Position numbers and translations under genes: made by a program. From DATHWB01 sp041744795 (GTDB lineage: Bacteria; Actinomycetota; Acidimicrobiia; Spongiisociales; ZC4RG35), in NCBI GenBank assembly GCA_041744795.1, contig JBGTKD010000131.1:1-5484 (forward strand): DNA of 5,484 bases, written 5' to 3'. The notes under the pieces are model-generated. The model was not told the DNA's origin, made no database searches, and worked only from the letters and a program-made list of their open reading frames with translations. Shown piece after piece: positions 1 through 5,484 of the stretch. Position 1 is the first letter of the stretch; each line of letters begins with the position of its first letter.

Positions 1-1359
1 TCCTTCGCCCCCTGGTACGTCCAGACGGTGGCGCCACCCACCGACCCGCACCTGCTGTACGACACCCACGCCGAGCTGGGCGGCTACGGCATCCTTCACC
101 CCGAAGAGGTCGAGACGGTGGTGCGGCTGCTCTTGGTCGACGTCGCCGCCAACCATGCCCGCATCCACGGGGCGTTGTCGCCGGCCATCGACCGGTTCCA
201 ACATGATCTCGAAACCGACGAGCAGGACGCCTTCCGGGATGGGTTGCACCGGTTCATTCGCATCTACTCGTTCCTGTCCCAGGTGGTGTCGTTCGGCGAC
301 ACCAAACTGGAGCGCGACTACCTGTTCGCACGGGCGCTCGCCCCGTTCATCCGCGCCGACGCCGAACCGGGAGTCGACCTGGGCACCCAAGTCGACCTCA
401 CCCACCTGGCGTTGGAGAGGACGTCCGAAGGCTCGGCGTCACTCGACCCCGACGTCGAAGGCGAAGTTGTGACCATTTTCAGCGGGGCCGGCAAGATCTA
501 CACCCCGGACGAGGCGCCCCTGTCGGAGATCATTGCCCAAATGAACGAACGCTTCGGCACCCGTTTCTCCGATGCCCAGGCTATGCACACGAGAACGATC
601 GTCGACGTCCTGGTCGCCGACGAAGACGTCCAAGGCGTCGCCTGGGCGAACGACGAAAAGGCCTTCGGCGAGGTGTACAGCGACTTCTTCCAAGGCGCCA
701 TGCTCGACATGGCCAAGGCCCACGAGGACTTCACCTACAAACTGCTCGACGACCCCGAACTGTTCGCCAAGCTGATCGGTGCCACCCTCCCTGGTGCCTA
801 CGCCGCCGCCAAGGTTGCCAGCCAACAGTGGATCCCGATCGGTGACCTGCTCGCCGCCGGCGAGACCGCCACCATCGAGTACAAGTCGACTCTTCGCACC
901 CATGTGGACGGCGGTGAGGTCTTCAAGCCGCTCGAAACCGCCTCGCTCAAGACGATCGCCGCATTCCTCAACTCGCCGGCCGGCGGGACGCTCCTGATCG
1001 GAGTAGCCGACAACGCCACCGTGGTGGGCCTCGACTCCGACTACGCCAGCCTCGCCAAAGAGGGCAAGGACAATGCCGACCTGTTCCAACTCCACCTGAC
1101 CCAGATTGTCCAAGCGTCGATGGGCGACGCCGCCACCGCCAACGTGTCGACCGAGATCCACACGATCGACGGCAAGAGCCTGTGCCGGGTCCACGTCAAG
1201 CCGTCCGCCTTCCCGGTGGAGGCCGAGGTCACGTTGCTCAAAGACGGCCAGCACTGGAAGAAGACAGCCTTCTACGTCCGTCTCAACAACAAGACCCACG
1301 AGATCATCAACGCCGACGAGAAACAGAAATACATCGCCCAGCGATGGGGGACGCCATGA
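1..1359 (+). CDS. hsdR: Type I restriction subunit R, C-terminal part, with fused AlbA_2 domain (5' end outside window)
   Basis: The frame is open from the first base, so this is the last 452 residues of a longer protein; the GTG at 28 is probably an internal valine. HsdR is the translocating and cleaving subunit of a type I restriction complex; its nuclease and helicase domains would lie upstream. Residues about 10-270 (numbered from the first codon here) resemble the helical HsdR C-terminus: DPHLLYD at 15-21, VDLTHLALERTSEGS at 131-145, MNERFGTRF at 181-189. From about 275 to 440 a second domain follows with AlbA_2 (Schlafen-type) features: EYKS at 293-296, AFLN-x3-GGTLLIGV around 321-334, and YVRLN at 425-429. 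AlbA_2 domains bind nucleic acid, so this tail may add DNA or RNA contacts; that role is inferred. I do not know how common the fusion is. The TGA overlaps the next gene's ATG, implying coupled translation. Third positions are very GC-rich. An alternative is a related SF2 helicase-nuclease. Confidence 0.85.
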   Translation, partial: SFAPWYVQTVAPPTDPHLLYDTHAELGGYGILHPEEVETVVRLLLVDVAANHARIHGALSPAIDRFQHDLETDEQDAFRDGLHRFIRIYSFLSQVVSFGDTKLERDYLFARALAPFIRADAEPGVDLGTQVDLTHLALERTSEGSASLDPDVEGEVVTIFSGAGKIYTPDEAPLSEIIAQMNERFGTRFSDAQAMHTRTIVDVLVADEDVQGVAWANDEKAFGEVYSDFFQGAMLDMAKAHEDFTYKLLDDPELFAKLIGATLPGAYAAAKVASQQWIPIGDLLAAGETATIEYKSTLRTHVDGGEVFKPLETASLKTIAAFLNSPAGGTLLIGVADNATVVGLDSDYASLAKEGKDNADLFQLHLTQIVQASMGDAATANVSTEIHTIDGKSLCRVHVKPSAFPVEAEVTLLKDGQHWKKTAFYVRLNNKTHEIINADEKQKYIAQRWGTP

Positions 1360-2732
1360 CCGGAGAATCGCGTCGCGACATGAGCCTGCTCGATGGTCGC
1401 CGTGTGCAGCTCAAGGACCTGATCGATGCGGGTCTGTTGGCGGCAGGTGCCGCCCTTGTGTTCGATAGACCGCGATTGGACACGTCGTATACGGGGTGGG
1501 TGACGACAGAAGGCAGGATCCGACTGGAGGATGGTCGAGAGTTCGCGGCACCGTCTCGTGCTGCCATGGAGGCGGCCGATCTACCCGGCATCGACGGCTG
1601 GTTCGCCTGGACGTTGTCGCACGACGGCGCCCGATTGGCCGACCTGCGGCGACAGCTCCTGGCAGACGCCCTTCCATCCGAGCAACAGGGAGAGGACGAC
1701 ACAGCGCTGGGTGGTGACGCTGATTCGCGCTCTTCAAAGCTGGAGAGCGCGTACCAGGCGGCGGAGGGTGGGAACCCATGGAGAATGGCCGTCCGCGATT
1801 TCATTGCGTGGTGGGGAGCCAAGGGACGTGGTCATCGCGTGGTGGAGCGAATTTCGGCTGACCTCGACAACCACAGCTTGGAGACGCGGCCAGACTTTCG
1901 GAAGGTATCTCTCGACGCCACGATCGCGTTGGTGGCTCAGCCGACAGTGATCGACGATCAAGAGCCGAGCGATGTCGAGTCTTCCACCGACGCGAACGAT
2001 CTCGAGGTGGGGCTCACACTCGGAAATGTGCCCTCTGCCCTGGCCGGGATCACATCGGTCAAGCCCGAAGATTCTCTGGAGACGGCGATGACACTGATGC
2101 GTCTCAACGACTTCTCTCAGCTTGCTGTGATGACCTCTCCTCACACGCTGCGCGGCTCGGTTACCTGGCGGTCGATCGCCAAGGCGCTCGCCCACGAGAG
2201 TGGCGCAATTCTCGCAGACGCTATCGAACGAGCTCGCGAAAGAGCCTTCGACCAGGACTTGGTCGACGTTCTGGTGACGCTCTATGACCACGAGTTCGTG
2301 TTCGTCAGGAACTCGGAGAACAAGATCTCTGGCATTGTGACGTCTTCCGACGTCGTCAAGCTGTATGGCGAGACGGCTACACCGTTCTTCATCCTTGGCG
2401 AGATCGACCATCTCCTACGGAGCCTCGTATCCGATGAGTGGACGATCGAGCAGGTGATTGAGGTCTGCGATCCGGACAACGAGCGACGTATCGAGTCACA
2501 TGACGACCTGACCTTTGGTGACTACCAGCGCATGGTTGAACATCCTGAGCGCTTCGAGGTGTTGGGCTGGCCGCTCGACCGAAGGACGTTCGTGAAGGCC
2601 CTGGATGAGGTCAGAGAGATTCGAAACCGCGTGGCGCACTTCGATCCCGATCCGATCGAGCCAGAGGCTGTGGCCCTACTCCGCAACTTTCTCTACATGC
2701 TTCGCGATCTCCGACGTTGGGCTTCTCGATAG
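1356..2732 (+). CDS. RAMA - wHTH-like - CBS pair - HEPN-like protein, restriction-associated
   Basis: This 458-residue protein looks like a modified-DNA reader joined to a sensor and an RNase-like domain. I chose the ATG at 1356 because it overlaps the hsdR stop as ATGA and has a G-run (1346-1350) just upstream; ATG 1380 is an alternative. Residues about 18-104 fit the RAMA domain: a glycine-rich entry, a short beta region ending LEDGREFAAPS, and GIDGWFAW at 78-85. RAMA is predicted to recognise modified DNA. Residues 141-193 (VRDFIAWWGAKGRG, then LETRPDF) look winged-helix-like and recall a segment seen in other CBS proteins. Residues about 224-280 and 292-338 fit two CBS motifs, a unit that usually binds adenine nucleotides. 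The C-terminus (345-455) is helical, with DLTFGDY and VREIRNRVAH; R423-N424-x3-H428 is an intact HEPN motif of the kind found in Swt1-like RNases. Domain calls are by eye; the linked mechanism is inference. Confidence 0.82.
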   Translation: MTGESRRDMSLLDGRRVQLKDLIDAGLLAAGAALVFDRPRLDTSYTGWVTTEGRIRLEDGREFAAPSRAAMEAADLPGIDGWFAWTLSHDGARLADLRRQLLADALPSEQQGEDDTALGGDADSRSSKLESAYQAAEGGNPWRMAVRDFIAWWGAKGRGHRVVERISADLDNHSLETRPDFRKVSLDATIALVAQPTVIDDQEPSDVESSTDANDLEVGLTLGNVPSALAGITSVKPEDSLETAMTLMRLNDFSQLAVMTSPHTLRGSVTWRSIAKALAHESGAILADAIERARERAFDQDLVDVLVTLYDHEFVFVRNSENKISGIVTSSDVVKLYGETATPFFILGEIDHLLRSLVSDEWTIEQVIEVCDPDNERRIESHDDLTFGDYQRMVEHPERFEVLGWPLDRRTFVKALDEVREIRNRVAHFDPDPIEPEAVALLRNFLYMLRDLRRWASR

Positions 2733-2734
2733 CA

Positions 2735-3436
2735 ATGTCGAAGTATGAAGACTTTCGACGCGGCCAGCCGACGGTCACGGAGCGATACCCCCAACTCAAG
2801 CCAGGAATCGCGCTTCTCGAAAAACAACAAGACGCCCACTTCGACCTTGTTCATCGGATCTGCGGTACGACTGCAGATCGGGGATCGACTCCGCTCTTCG
2901 ACATCGACATCGTCCTCCTGAGCGTTCTCAATCGATCACTCGACCTGATCGATGGCTTTGTAGCGACGTACGACCGCTGGAACCTCAGTTCGGCAGCACC
3001 GCAGGTGCGGATGCAAGTTGACAACCTTCTTCGCCTGGCATTGGTCAATACCGCTCCGCCACACTCCGTGACCGATCTTCTGTTGTCAGGCGACCGGCTA
3101 AGCAGTCACGTCGATCCTCTCGCGGCACCCGGCACGAAGGTCAAGCTCACGGACGCGAGGCTGAGAGATCACGCTCGGCCCTTGTTCCCTTGGCTCGACG
3201 TCGTCTACGAAAAGGCCTCAGGCTGGGTCCACTTCTCGGGTGTTCACGTAGGTGTCACGATGATCGTCAGTGCAGACGGCAAGGTCTCGGGGCGCTTTCC
3301 GAGCGACATCAACCTCTACCCGTTCGAGTTCCTAGAGCAGGTGCTCTGGGCGATGAACGAGGCAACCAGTGGAATTGTCTCTTTGGTCGACTCTTTCGCC
3401 TCGGGGAAGGCAGAGGCGTCCCGGCATTGGCAATGA
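2735..3436 (+). CDS. Hypothetical soluble protein, third gene of the restriction operon
   Basis: This gives 233 residues from the ATG at 2735, two bases after the previous TAG; a TTG six codons earlier (2717) is possible. Neither has a clear ribosome binding site, which fits translational coupling. I do not recognise a named family. The protein is predicted soluble and mostly helical, with no signal peptide or long hydrophobic segment. Visible blocks are a long helix around 57-80 (LLSVLNRSLDLIDGFVATYD), a second helix at 91-104 (VRMQVDNLLRLALV), and a C-terminal YEKASGWVHFSGVH block at 158-171. The order helix, helix, then a Y..xSxxVH block recalls HEPN-like or DUF5677-type proteins, but there is no canonical R-x4-6-H motif, so that link is weak. 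Sequence past 185 is a short beta turn and a final helix. In the first 49 codons, 20 end in A or T, more than in hsdR. Its place in the operon suggests a role with the restriction genes. Confidence 0.75.
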   Translation: MSKYEDFRRGQPTVTERYPQLKPGIALLEKQQDAHFDLVHRICGTTADRGSTPLFDIDIVLLSVLNRSLDLIDGFVATYDRWNLSSAAPQVRMQVDNLLRLALVNTAPPHSVTDLLLSGDRLSSHVDPLAAPGTKVKLTDARLRDHARPLFPWLDVVYEKASGWVHFSGVHVGVTMIVSADGKVSGRFPSDINLYPFEFLEQVLWAMNEATSGIVSLVDSFASGKAEASRHWQ

Positions 3437-3612
3437 GCTACGCGAGTTACGGGCTCTTCCGCCAGCACCCGTGGGCGCTACAAACACTGCCACGATCTTC
3501 CTGCACGATCTCGGCTTGCGAAAACGCCTCTCGGGACGAGCGACTGATCAGCCTCTGGAATGCGGCCAGCACCTCGTCTCGGCAACTCATGGGCGCGATA
3601 CTGCCAGGCTGA
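3433..3612 (+). CDS. Possible 59-residue small protein overlapping the end of the preceding gene
   Basis: The ATG at 3433 overlaps the TGA of the preceding gene as ATGA, the same arrangement as between the first two genes, and the frame stays open for 59 codons. About 43 of 59 codons end in G or C, which fits coding in this genome. Against it: the product is rich in serine, arginine and alanine, has no recognisable domain, membrane segment or signal peptide, and the frame of the next gene is also open across this stretch. It may be a real small partner, the worn remnant of a gene, or chance. Confidence 0.3.
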   Translation: MSYASYGLFRQHPWALQTLPRSSCTISACENASRDERLISLWNAASTSSRQLMGAILPG

Positions 3613-3629
3613 GTAGGTCGCCGTATTCT
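3601..3629 (+). promoter_or_regulatory. Candidate promoter for the membrane protein gene
   Basis: CTGCCA (3601-3606, four of six matches to TTGACA) is followed after 17 bases by TATTCT (3624-3629, four of six matches to TATAAT). The -10 ends four bases before the ATG at 3633, so any transcript would be leaderless or nearly so, which is common in actinobacteria. The match is modest and could be chance. Confidence 0.25.
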
Positions 3630-3632
3630 CTG

Positions 3633-4106
3633 ATGGTGTTTGCGTCGGTCGACTGGGGATCCGTTCCCGAATGGTTTGCGGCCATCGGGACCGTTGGCGC
3701 TCTTTTCGTTGCGCTGATCCTCTTGCGAAACGAATTGGCGGACAGGAGACGGGCTGCCGAGGTTGCCGACCGCAGACCCGCGGACGGAATCTTCGCCTGG
3801 GCGGAGCCGCGAACTGACGCTGGTGGCTGGCAGACATTCGTACTCAATCGAAGCGACGAGCCGATCTACGACGCGGTTGTCTACTTCACTCCGCTCACCG
3901 ATCCACCCCTCCCAACGGAAGAATCAGTTTGGGGAACGGTTCCTTCTGGGGGGCCCAAGGCCGGCGATCGTTACGGAGATCGTCCCGGCGATCTTTTTGG
4001 CATTCCACCCGTGGAGATCGAGTTCACGGATGGTCGAGGGCGGCATTGGCGTCGTGACGACACAGGGCAGTTACAGCGACTGGATACGCGACATCCGTTC
4101 GACTAG
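3633..4106 (+). CDS. Small single-pass membrane protein with C-terminal beta-rich domain
   Basis: The protein has 157 residues from the ATG at 3633. The frame is open far upstream, but the start is placed here because the text before it is not protein-like and because residues 5-35 match the usual N-terminus of a widespread actinobacterial family of unknown function: an acidic DWGSVPEW entry followed by one hydrophobic helix (AAIGTVGALFVALILL, 16-31). A basic stretch with RRR (32-48) would then lie in the cytoplasm. Residues 50-157 look beta-rich, with WQTFVLNRSDEPIYDAVVYF (66-85), a proline/glycine-rich loop, and VEIEFTDGRGRHWRRDDTGQL (127-147); the last block is typical of the family. No catalytic motif is visible. 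No good Shine-Dalgarno sequence precedes the ATG. The gene has a 196-base gap from the operon to its left, so it may be transcribed separately. It could be a passenger of the island. Confidence 0.72.
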   Translation: MVFASVDWGSVPEWFAAIGTVGALFVALILLRNELADRRRAAEVADRRPADGIFAWAEPRTDAGGWQTFVLNRSDEPIYDAVVYFTPLTDPPLPTEESVWGTVPSGGPKAGDRYGDRPGDLFGIPPVEIEFTDGRGRHWRRDDTGQLQRLDTRHPFD

Positions 4107-4135
4107 CAATTCTTCTAACGGATCTTCTAACGGAT
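4093..4135 (+). other. Inverted repeat ATCCGTT / AACGGAT spanning the 3' end of the membrane protein gene
   Basis: ATCCGTT at 4093-4099, inside the last codons, can pair with AACGGAT at 4117-4123 or with the second copy at 4129-4135, both of which belong to the 12-bp repeat. The loops would be 17 or 29 bases. No T-run follows, so an intrinsic terminator is unlikely; RNA 3'-end protection or chance are the other readings. Confidence 0.3.
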
Positions 4136-4147
4136 CTTCTAACGGAC
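4113..4147. repeat. 12-bp tandem repeat, three copies
   Basis: The unit TTCTAACGGATC occurs at 4113-4124 and 4125-4136 without a mismatch, then as TTCTAACGGAC at 4137-4147. It begins seven bases after the stop codon of the membrane protein gene. The unit length is a multiple of three and would read SSNG repeats in one frame, but that frame has no credible gene. Such arrays can be slippage products or binding sites for a recombinase or regulator near an attachment site; the sequence does not say which. Confidence 0.9.
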
Positions 4148-4212
4148 GGGCCGTCACGAGCGGTTATCCACAGGCACTAGCCAGCACGCCGCTTCCGCGA
4201 AAGCCCAGGTAG

Positions 4213-4269
4213 TGGGCACTATTGAGCACCAACGAGAACCAACCGGAAACCCCGGAGAGGAACTCATAA
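4213..4269 (+). pseudogene. Possible C-terminal remnant of an integrase, ending in the tRNA fragment
   Basis: After an in-frame TAG at 4210-4212, a short frame reads STNENQPETPERNS near its end and stops at TAA 4267-4269. That TAA lies in the anticodon loop of the tRNA-like sequence. The hydrophilic, protein-like tail and its position directly against the tRNA match are what the 3' end of an integrase gene next to its attachment site looks like, as in pSAM2-type elements. Nothing of a catalytic domain remains upstream, so the identity is inference only. Confidence 0.25.
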
Positions 4270-4302
4270 CCCGAAGATCGACGGTTCGAGTCCGGCAGGG
4301 GC
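4262..4302 (+). other. Partial Met-type tRNA (CAT) 3' part; candidate attachment site
   Basis: Bases 4263-4269 form a seven-base anticodon loop CTCATAA with anticodon CAT at 4265-4267. Next come CCCGA (4270-4274, the 3' anticodon strand), a five-base variable region AGATC (4275-4279), and a T arm of GACGG, loop TTCGAGT (4285-4291) and CCGGC (4292-4296) with four of five pairs. Spacing is exactly that of a normal tRNA. Upstream, the 5' anticodon strand does not pair and no D arm is present; there is no CCA end. So this is a fragment, not a working tRNA. Homology starting at the anticodon loop is typical of cores used by tyrosine recombinases. The plus orientation would place the inserted element to the left. 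Confidence 0.55.
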
Positions 4303-4339
4303 ATGGGACGCGACCCTTCGCTTGTACCTTGACGTGCTT

Positions 4340-4367
4340 CTCCCGTTCCGCGGATATTCCGCGGGAG
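4340..4367. other. GC-rich hairpin between converging genes
   Basis: CCGCGG at 4348-4353 and again at 4359-4364 flank ATATT and can form a six-base-pair stem with a five-base loop. CTCCCG (4340-4345) and CGGGAG (4362-4367) give an alternative outer stem. No T-run follows on either strand, so it is not a classical intrinsic terminator, though it lies between the plus-strand genes and the minus-strand gene ending at 4506 and could help end transcription. Confidence 0.4.
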
Positions 4368-4505
4368 GACGGAAAATCACGCGAGAGGTCCGGCACCAAT
4401 GACAAATCTGTAATTCTCATTTGCCCAGGTCAGAGCATGTTTTCAGCGACTACGCGTAACGATGACAACCAACCGCCCAGATGTCCTACATCGGCGGGTG
4501 ACCGA

Positions 4506-4910
4506 TCACTCGACGAGTTGGTGTTCCACGTCCCGGATGCCCAATCCGATCAGAACGAATATGACACCCATGCCAACTGCCATGGCTGCCACTCCGAAGG
4601 CCAGGATCGAAGTGAAGAGCGATGCCTGGAGGAACGAGGATGTCAGAGCGACCTCACGGCGGGGGTCTTCCCGGTCCAGTTCTGCGTAGGTGAGGCCGTC
4701 GGTGCGATCGAGAGTGTGTTGATTGATGATGTCCGCCTGGCAATAGGCGGTGAACGGGCCGGCCACAATTCGGTCGGGAAGGCAAGCATCCGAGCTGGTG
4801 GTGATCTTCTGGTCGCTCAGCGTCGAACTGACGACGATCCAAGTGGCGATCCCGCCGAGAATCATGATGACTCCCAGGAGAATGGCTCCGATAGATGCAA
4901 GCTTGCGCAT
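4506..4910 (-). CDS. Two-helix membrane protein (family often mislabelled LigA)
   Basis: This is a 134-residue protein, with the ATG at 4908-4910 preceded by AGAGAGG seven bases upstream. It has an N-terminal transmembrane helix (about 8-29), an outer loop of roughly 65 residues, and a second helix (about 98-124) ending in a short charged tail. The loop holds two cysteines, C43 and C57, which could pair outside the membrane, and TDGLTYAELDRED at 70-82. This layout, with a T-G-x-TYA-type block just before the second helix, is that of a common actinobacterial family whose members carry the erroneous name aromatic ring-opening dioxygenase LigA. There is nothing enzymatic in it, and its function is unknown. 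It lies 52 bases downstream of the mobA-like gene on the same strand, so the two may be cotranscribed, although the good ribosome binding site allows separate translation. It belongs to the chromosomal side of the boundary. Confidence 0.8.
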   Translation of the reverse strand: MRKLASIGAILLGVIMILGGIATWIVVSSTLSDQKITTSSDACLPDRIVAGPFTAYCQADIINQHTLDRTDGLTYAELDREDPRREVALTSSFLQASLFTSILAFGVAAMAVGMGVIFVLIGLGIRDVEHQLVE

Positions 4911-4917
4911 TTCCGCG

Positions 4918-4924
4918 CCTCTCT
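4918..4924 (-). promoter_or_regulatory. Ribosome binding site of the two-helix membrane protein gene
   Basis: Read on the minus strand this is AGAGAGG, seven bases before the ATG. It is the clearest Shine-Dalgarno sequence in the window and supports the start at 4910. Confidence 0.55.
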
Positions 4925-4935
4925 GTGTGCCTGTG

Positions 4936-4948
4936 GCTAGAGGCTAGC
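4936..4948. other. Short inverted repeat GCTAG-AGG-CTAGC
   Basis: A five-base-pair stem with a three-base loop sits in the gap between the two minus-strand genes. It lacks a T-run. It might partly attenuate read-through or act as an operator; the evidence is only the symmetry. Confidence 0.3.
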
Positions 4949-4962
4949 TCTTGGCATGCCAC

Positions 4963-5484
4963 TCAAATCGGACCGTACCGGATGAGACCTTCTTCGATTT
5001 CCATCGTCGAGTCCGCCGAGAACCACGACCGGCCGTCTTCGCCCCAGGCAGTCCACTCCTCGCTGACTACCGGGTGGAAAGACACTCTGTCGATGAGGCT
5101 CTGGATGCTGCCCCCGCCTTCTAGTTCGTATTCGACATTGTCGAGCGCCTCGCTGGGATAGACGGCACAGGTGCCCTGGCGAACCCCCTCGTCGACAGGT
5201 ACGACTGGCAGCCCTCCACCAAGTTCGAGCAGGTGAGAGAGTGTTTCGGCGCGAACCCATGGCTGATCTACCGCTAATAGGACTAACAAGGACGACGGGA
5301 ATGCAGTCGCGGCGGTTGCGAGTCCCGCCAGGGGTCCTTGAAAGTCAGGCCCGGCGTCAGGGAGAGCGCGAACGCCGTTTAGGGGCTCGCTACGGCCGGC
5401 GACCACAAGAGTGTCAGTCACTTCGCCCAGCGCGGCCGCGACGTGTTCGAACATCGTCTTCGACCCGACAACCACACCGGCCTT
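4963..5484 (-). CDS. mobA: MobA-type molybdenum cofactor guanylyltransferase (N-terminus outside window)
   Basis: The frame is open to the window end, giving the last 173 residues; probably only 15-25 N-terminal residues, including the GG-x-S-x-RMG-type nucleotide loop, are missing. MobA-family enzymes transfer GMP from GTP to molybdopterin in the cytoplasm to make the bis-MGD cofactor of molybdoenzymes. Numbered from the window edge, the protein opens with KAG, the lysine matching the conserved DKA of the family, then MFEHVAAAL (11-19). GPLAGL at 50-55 and LAVDQPW at 70-76 match the family's GPLAG and L-x-x-D-x-P metal/nucleotide blocks. QGTCAVYPSEAL (103-114) corresponds to the usual PLCAVY segment. 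The C-terminal NTPEDL motif is replaced by a looser ADSTMEIEEG. The valine before D73, where cysteine or glycine is common, is a mild change. A broader MobA-like NTP transferase is the alternative. Codon use is ordinary for a GC-rich genome. Confidence 0.82.
   Translation of the reverse strand, partial: KAGVVVGSKTMFEHVAAALGEVTDTLVVAGRSEPLNGVRALPDAGPDFQGPLAGLATAATAFPSSLLVLLAVDQPWVRAETLSHLLELGGGLPVVPVDEGVRQGTCAVYPSEALDNVEYELEGGGSIQSLIDRVSFHPVVSEEWTAWGEDGRSWFSADSTMEIEEGLIRYGPI

Larger units (their letters stand above)
4107..4505. other. Gene-poor junction region
   Basis: No credible gene fills these roughly 400 bases. The long open frames seen here on either strand lack protein-like composition or are shadows of the minus-strand gene to the right. 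The stretch holds a 12-bp tandem repeat, a short in-frame remnant, a tRNA 3'-part match and a hairpin. Bases 4380-4440 are locally richer in A and T. It separates the plus-strand defence genes from the minus-strand chromosomal genes. Confidence 0.7.

Noticed and set aside
439..1299. Long minus-strand open frame of 286 codons opposite hsdR
   Set aside because: Composition is rich in G, V, L, E and D as expected of an antisense shadow of a GC-rich gene, and the plus strand has clear domain motifs.
1734..2411. Minus-strand open frame of 225 codons opposite the RAMA/CBS/HEPN gene
   Set aside because: It is rich in R, H and V with no domain features, and the opposite strand encodes recognisable domains.
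3369..3632. Longer start for the membrane protein gene
   Set aside because: The extra 88 residues would overlap the end of the third gene, and the family-type N-terminus begins at 3633.
4113..4147. CRISPR array
   Set aside because: The unit is 12 bases with no spacers between copies.
4190..4303. Complete tRNA gene
   Set aside because: There is no D arm, no matching 5' acceptor strand, and the 5' anticodon strand does not pair.
4329..4360. Promoter TTGACG with TATTCC
   Set aside because: The spacer is 20 bases, the second box lies inside the hairpin, and no plus-strand gene follows.
4340..4367. Intrinsic terminator
   Set aside because: The hairpin is good but no T-run follows on either strand.
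4212..4940. Plus-strand open frame of 242 codons across the junction and opposite the minus-strand membrane gene
   Set aside because: It mixes non-coding junction sequence with the antisense of a gene that has two good transmembrane helices and a ribosome binding site.

Overview
The window looks like the inner end of a defence island in a high-GC, probably actinobacterial, chromosome. The grounds are GC-rich codons, GTG/TTG-compatible starts, ATGA stop/start overlaps, and an actinobacterial-style two-helix membrane protein. No species can be named from the sequence alone.

Left part, bases 1-3436, plus strand: three tightly packed genes. First is the 3' end of a type I restriction subunit gene (hsdR). 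The restriction-subunit C-terminus is followed, in the same polypeptide, by a Schlafen-type AlbA_2 domain. Its TGA overlaps the ATG of the next gene (ATGA). That gene encodes a 458-residue protein that I read as a RAMA modified-DNA reader, a wHTH-like segment, a CBS pair and a C-terminal HEPN-like domain with an intact RN-x3-H motif. Two bases later starts a 233-residue protein of unknown function. The packing suggests one transcript, so the reader/nucleotide-sensor/RNase-like protein is probably a partner of, or a back-up to, the restriction system. hsdM and hsdS, and the nuclease and helicase parts of HsdR, would lie to the left of the window.

Middle part, 3437-4505: a possible 59-codon ORF overlaps the end of the third gene. 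After it comes a gene for a small single-pass membrane protein (3633-4106). About 400 bases without a credible gene follow. They hold a 12-bp tandem repeat, a 16-codon in-frame remnant ending in TAA, a sequence matching the anticodon-loop-to-T-arm part of a CAT-anticodon (Met-type) tRNA, and a GC-rich hairpin. The tRNA fragment is what the far end of a tRNA-integrated element looks like. Its orientation would put the element, including the restriction genes, on its left.

Right part, 4506-5484, minus strand: an ordinary-looking chromosomal pair. One is a MobA-type molybdenum cofactor nucleotidyltransferase, cut by the window end. Downstream of it is a two-helix membrane protein of a family often mislabelled LigA. 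The change of strand and gene type across the tRNA fragment supports an island/chromosome boundary near 4260-4300.
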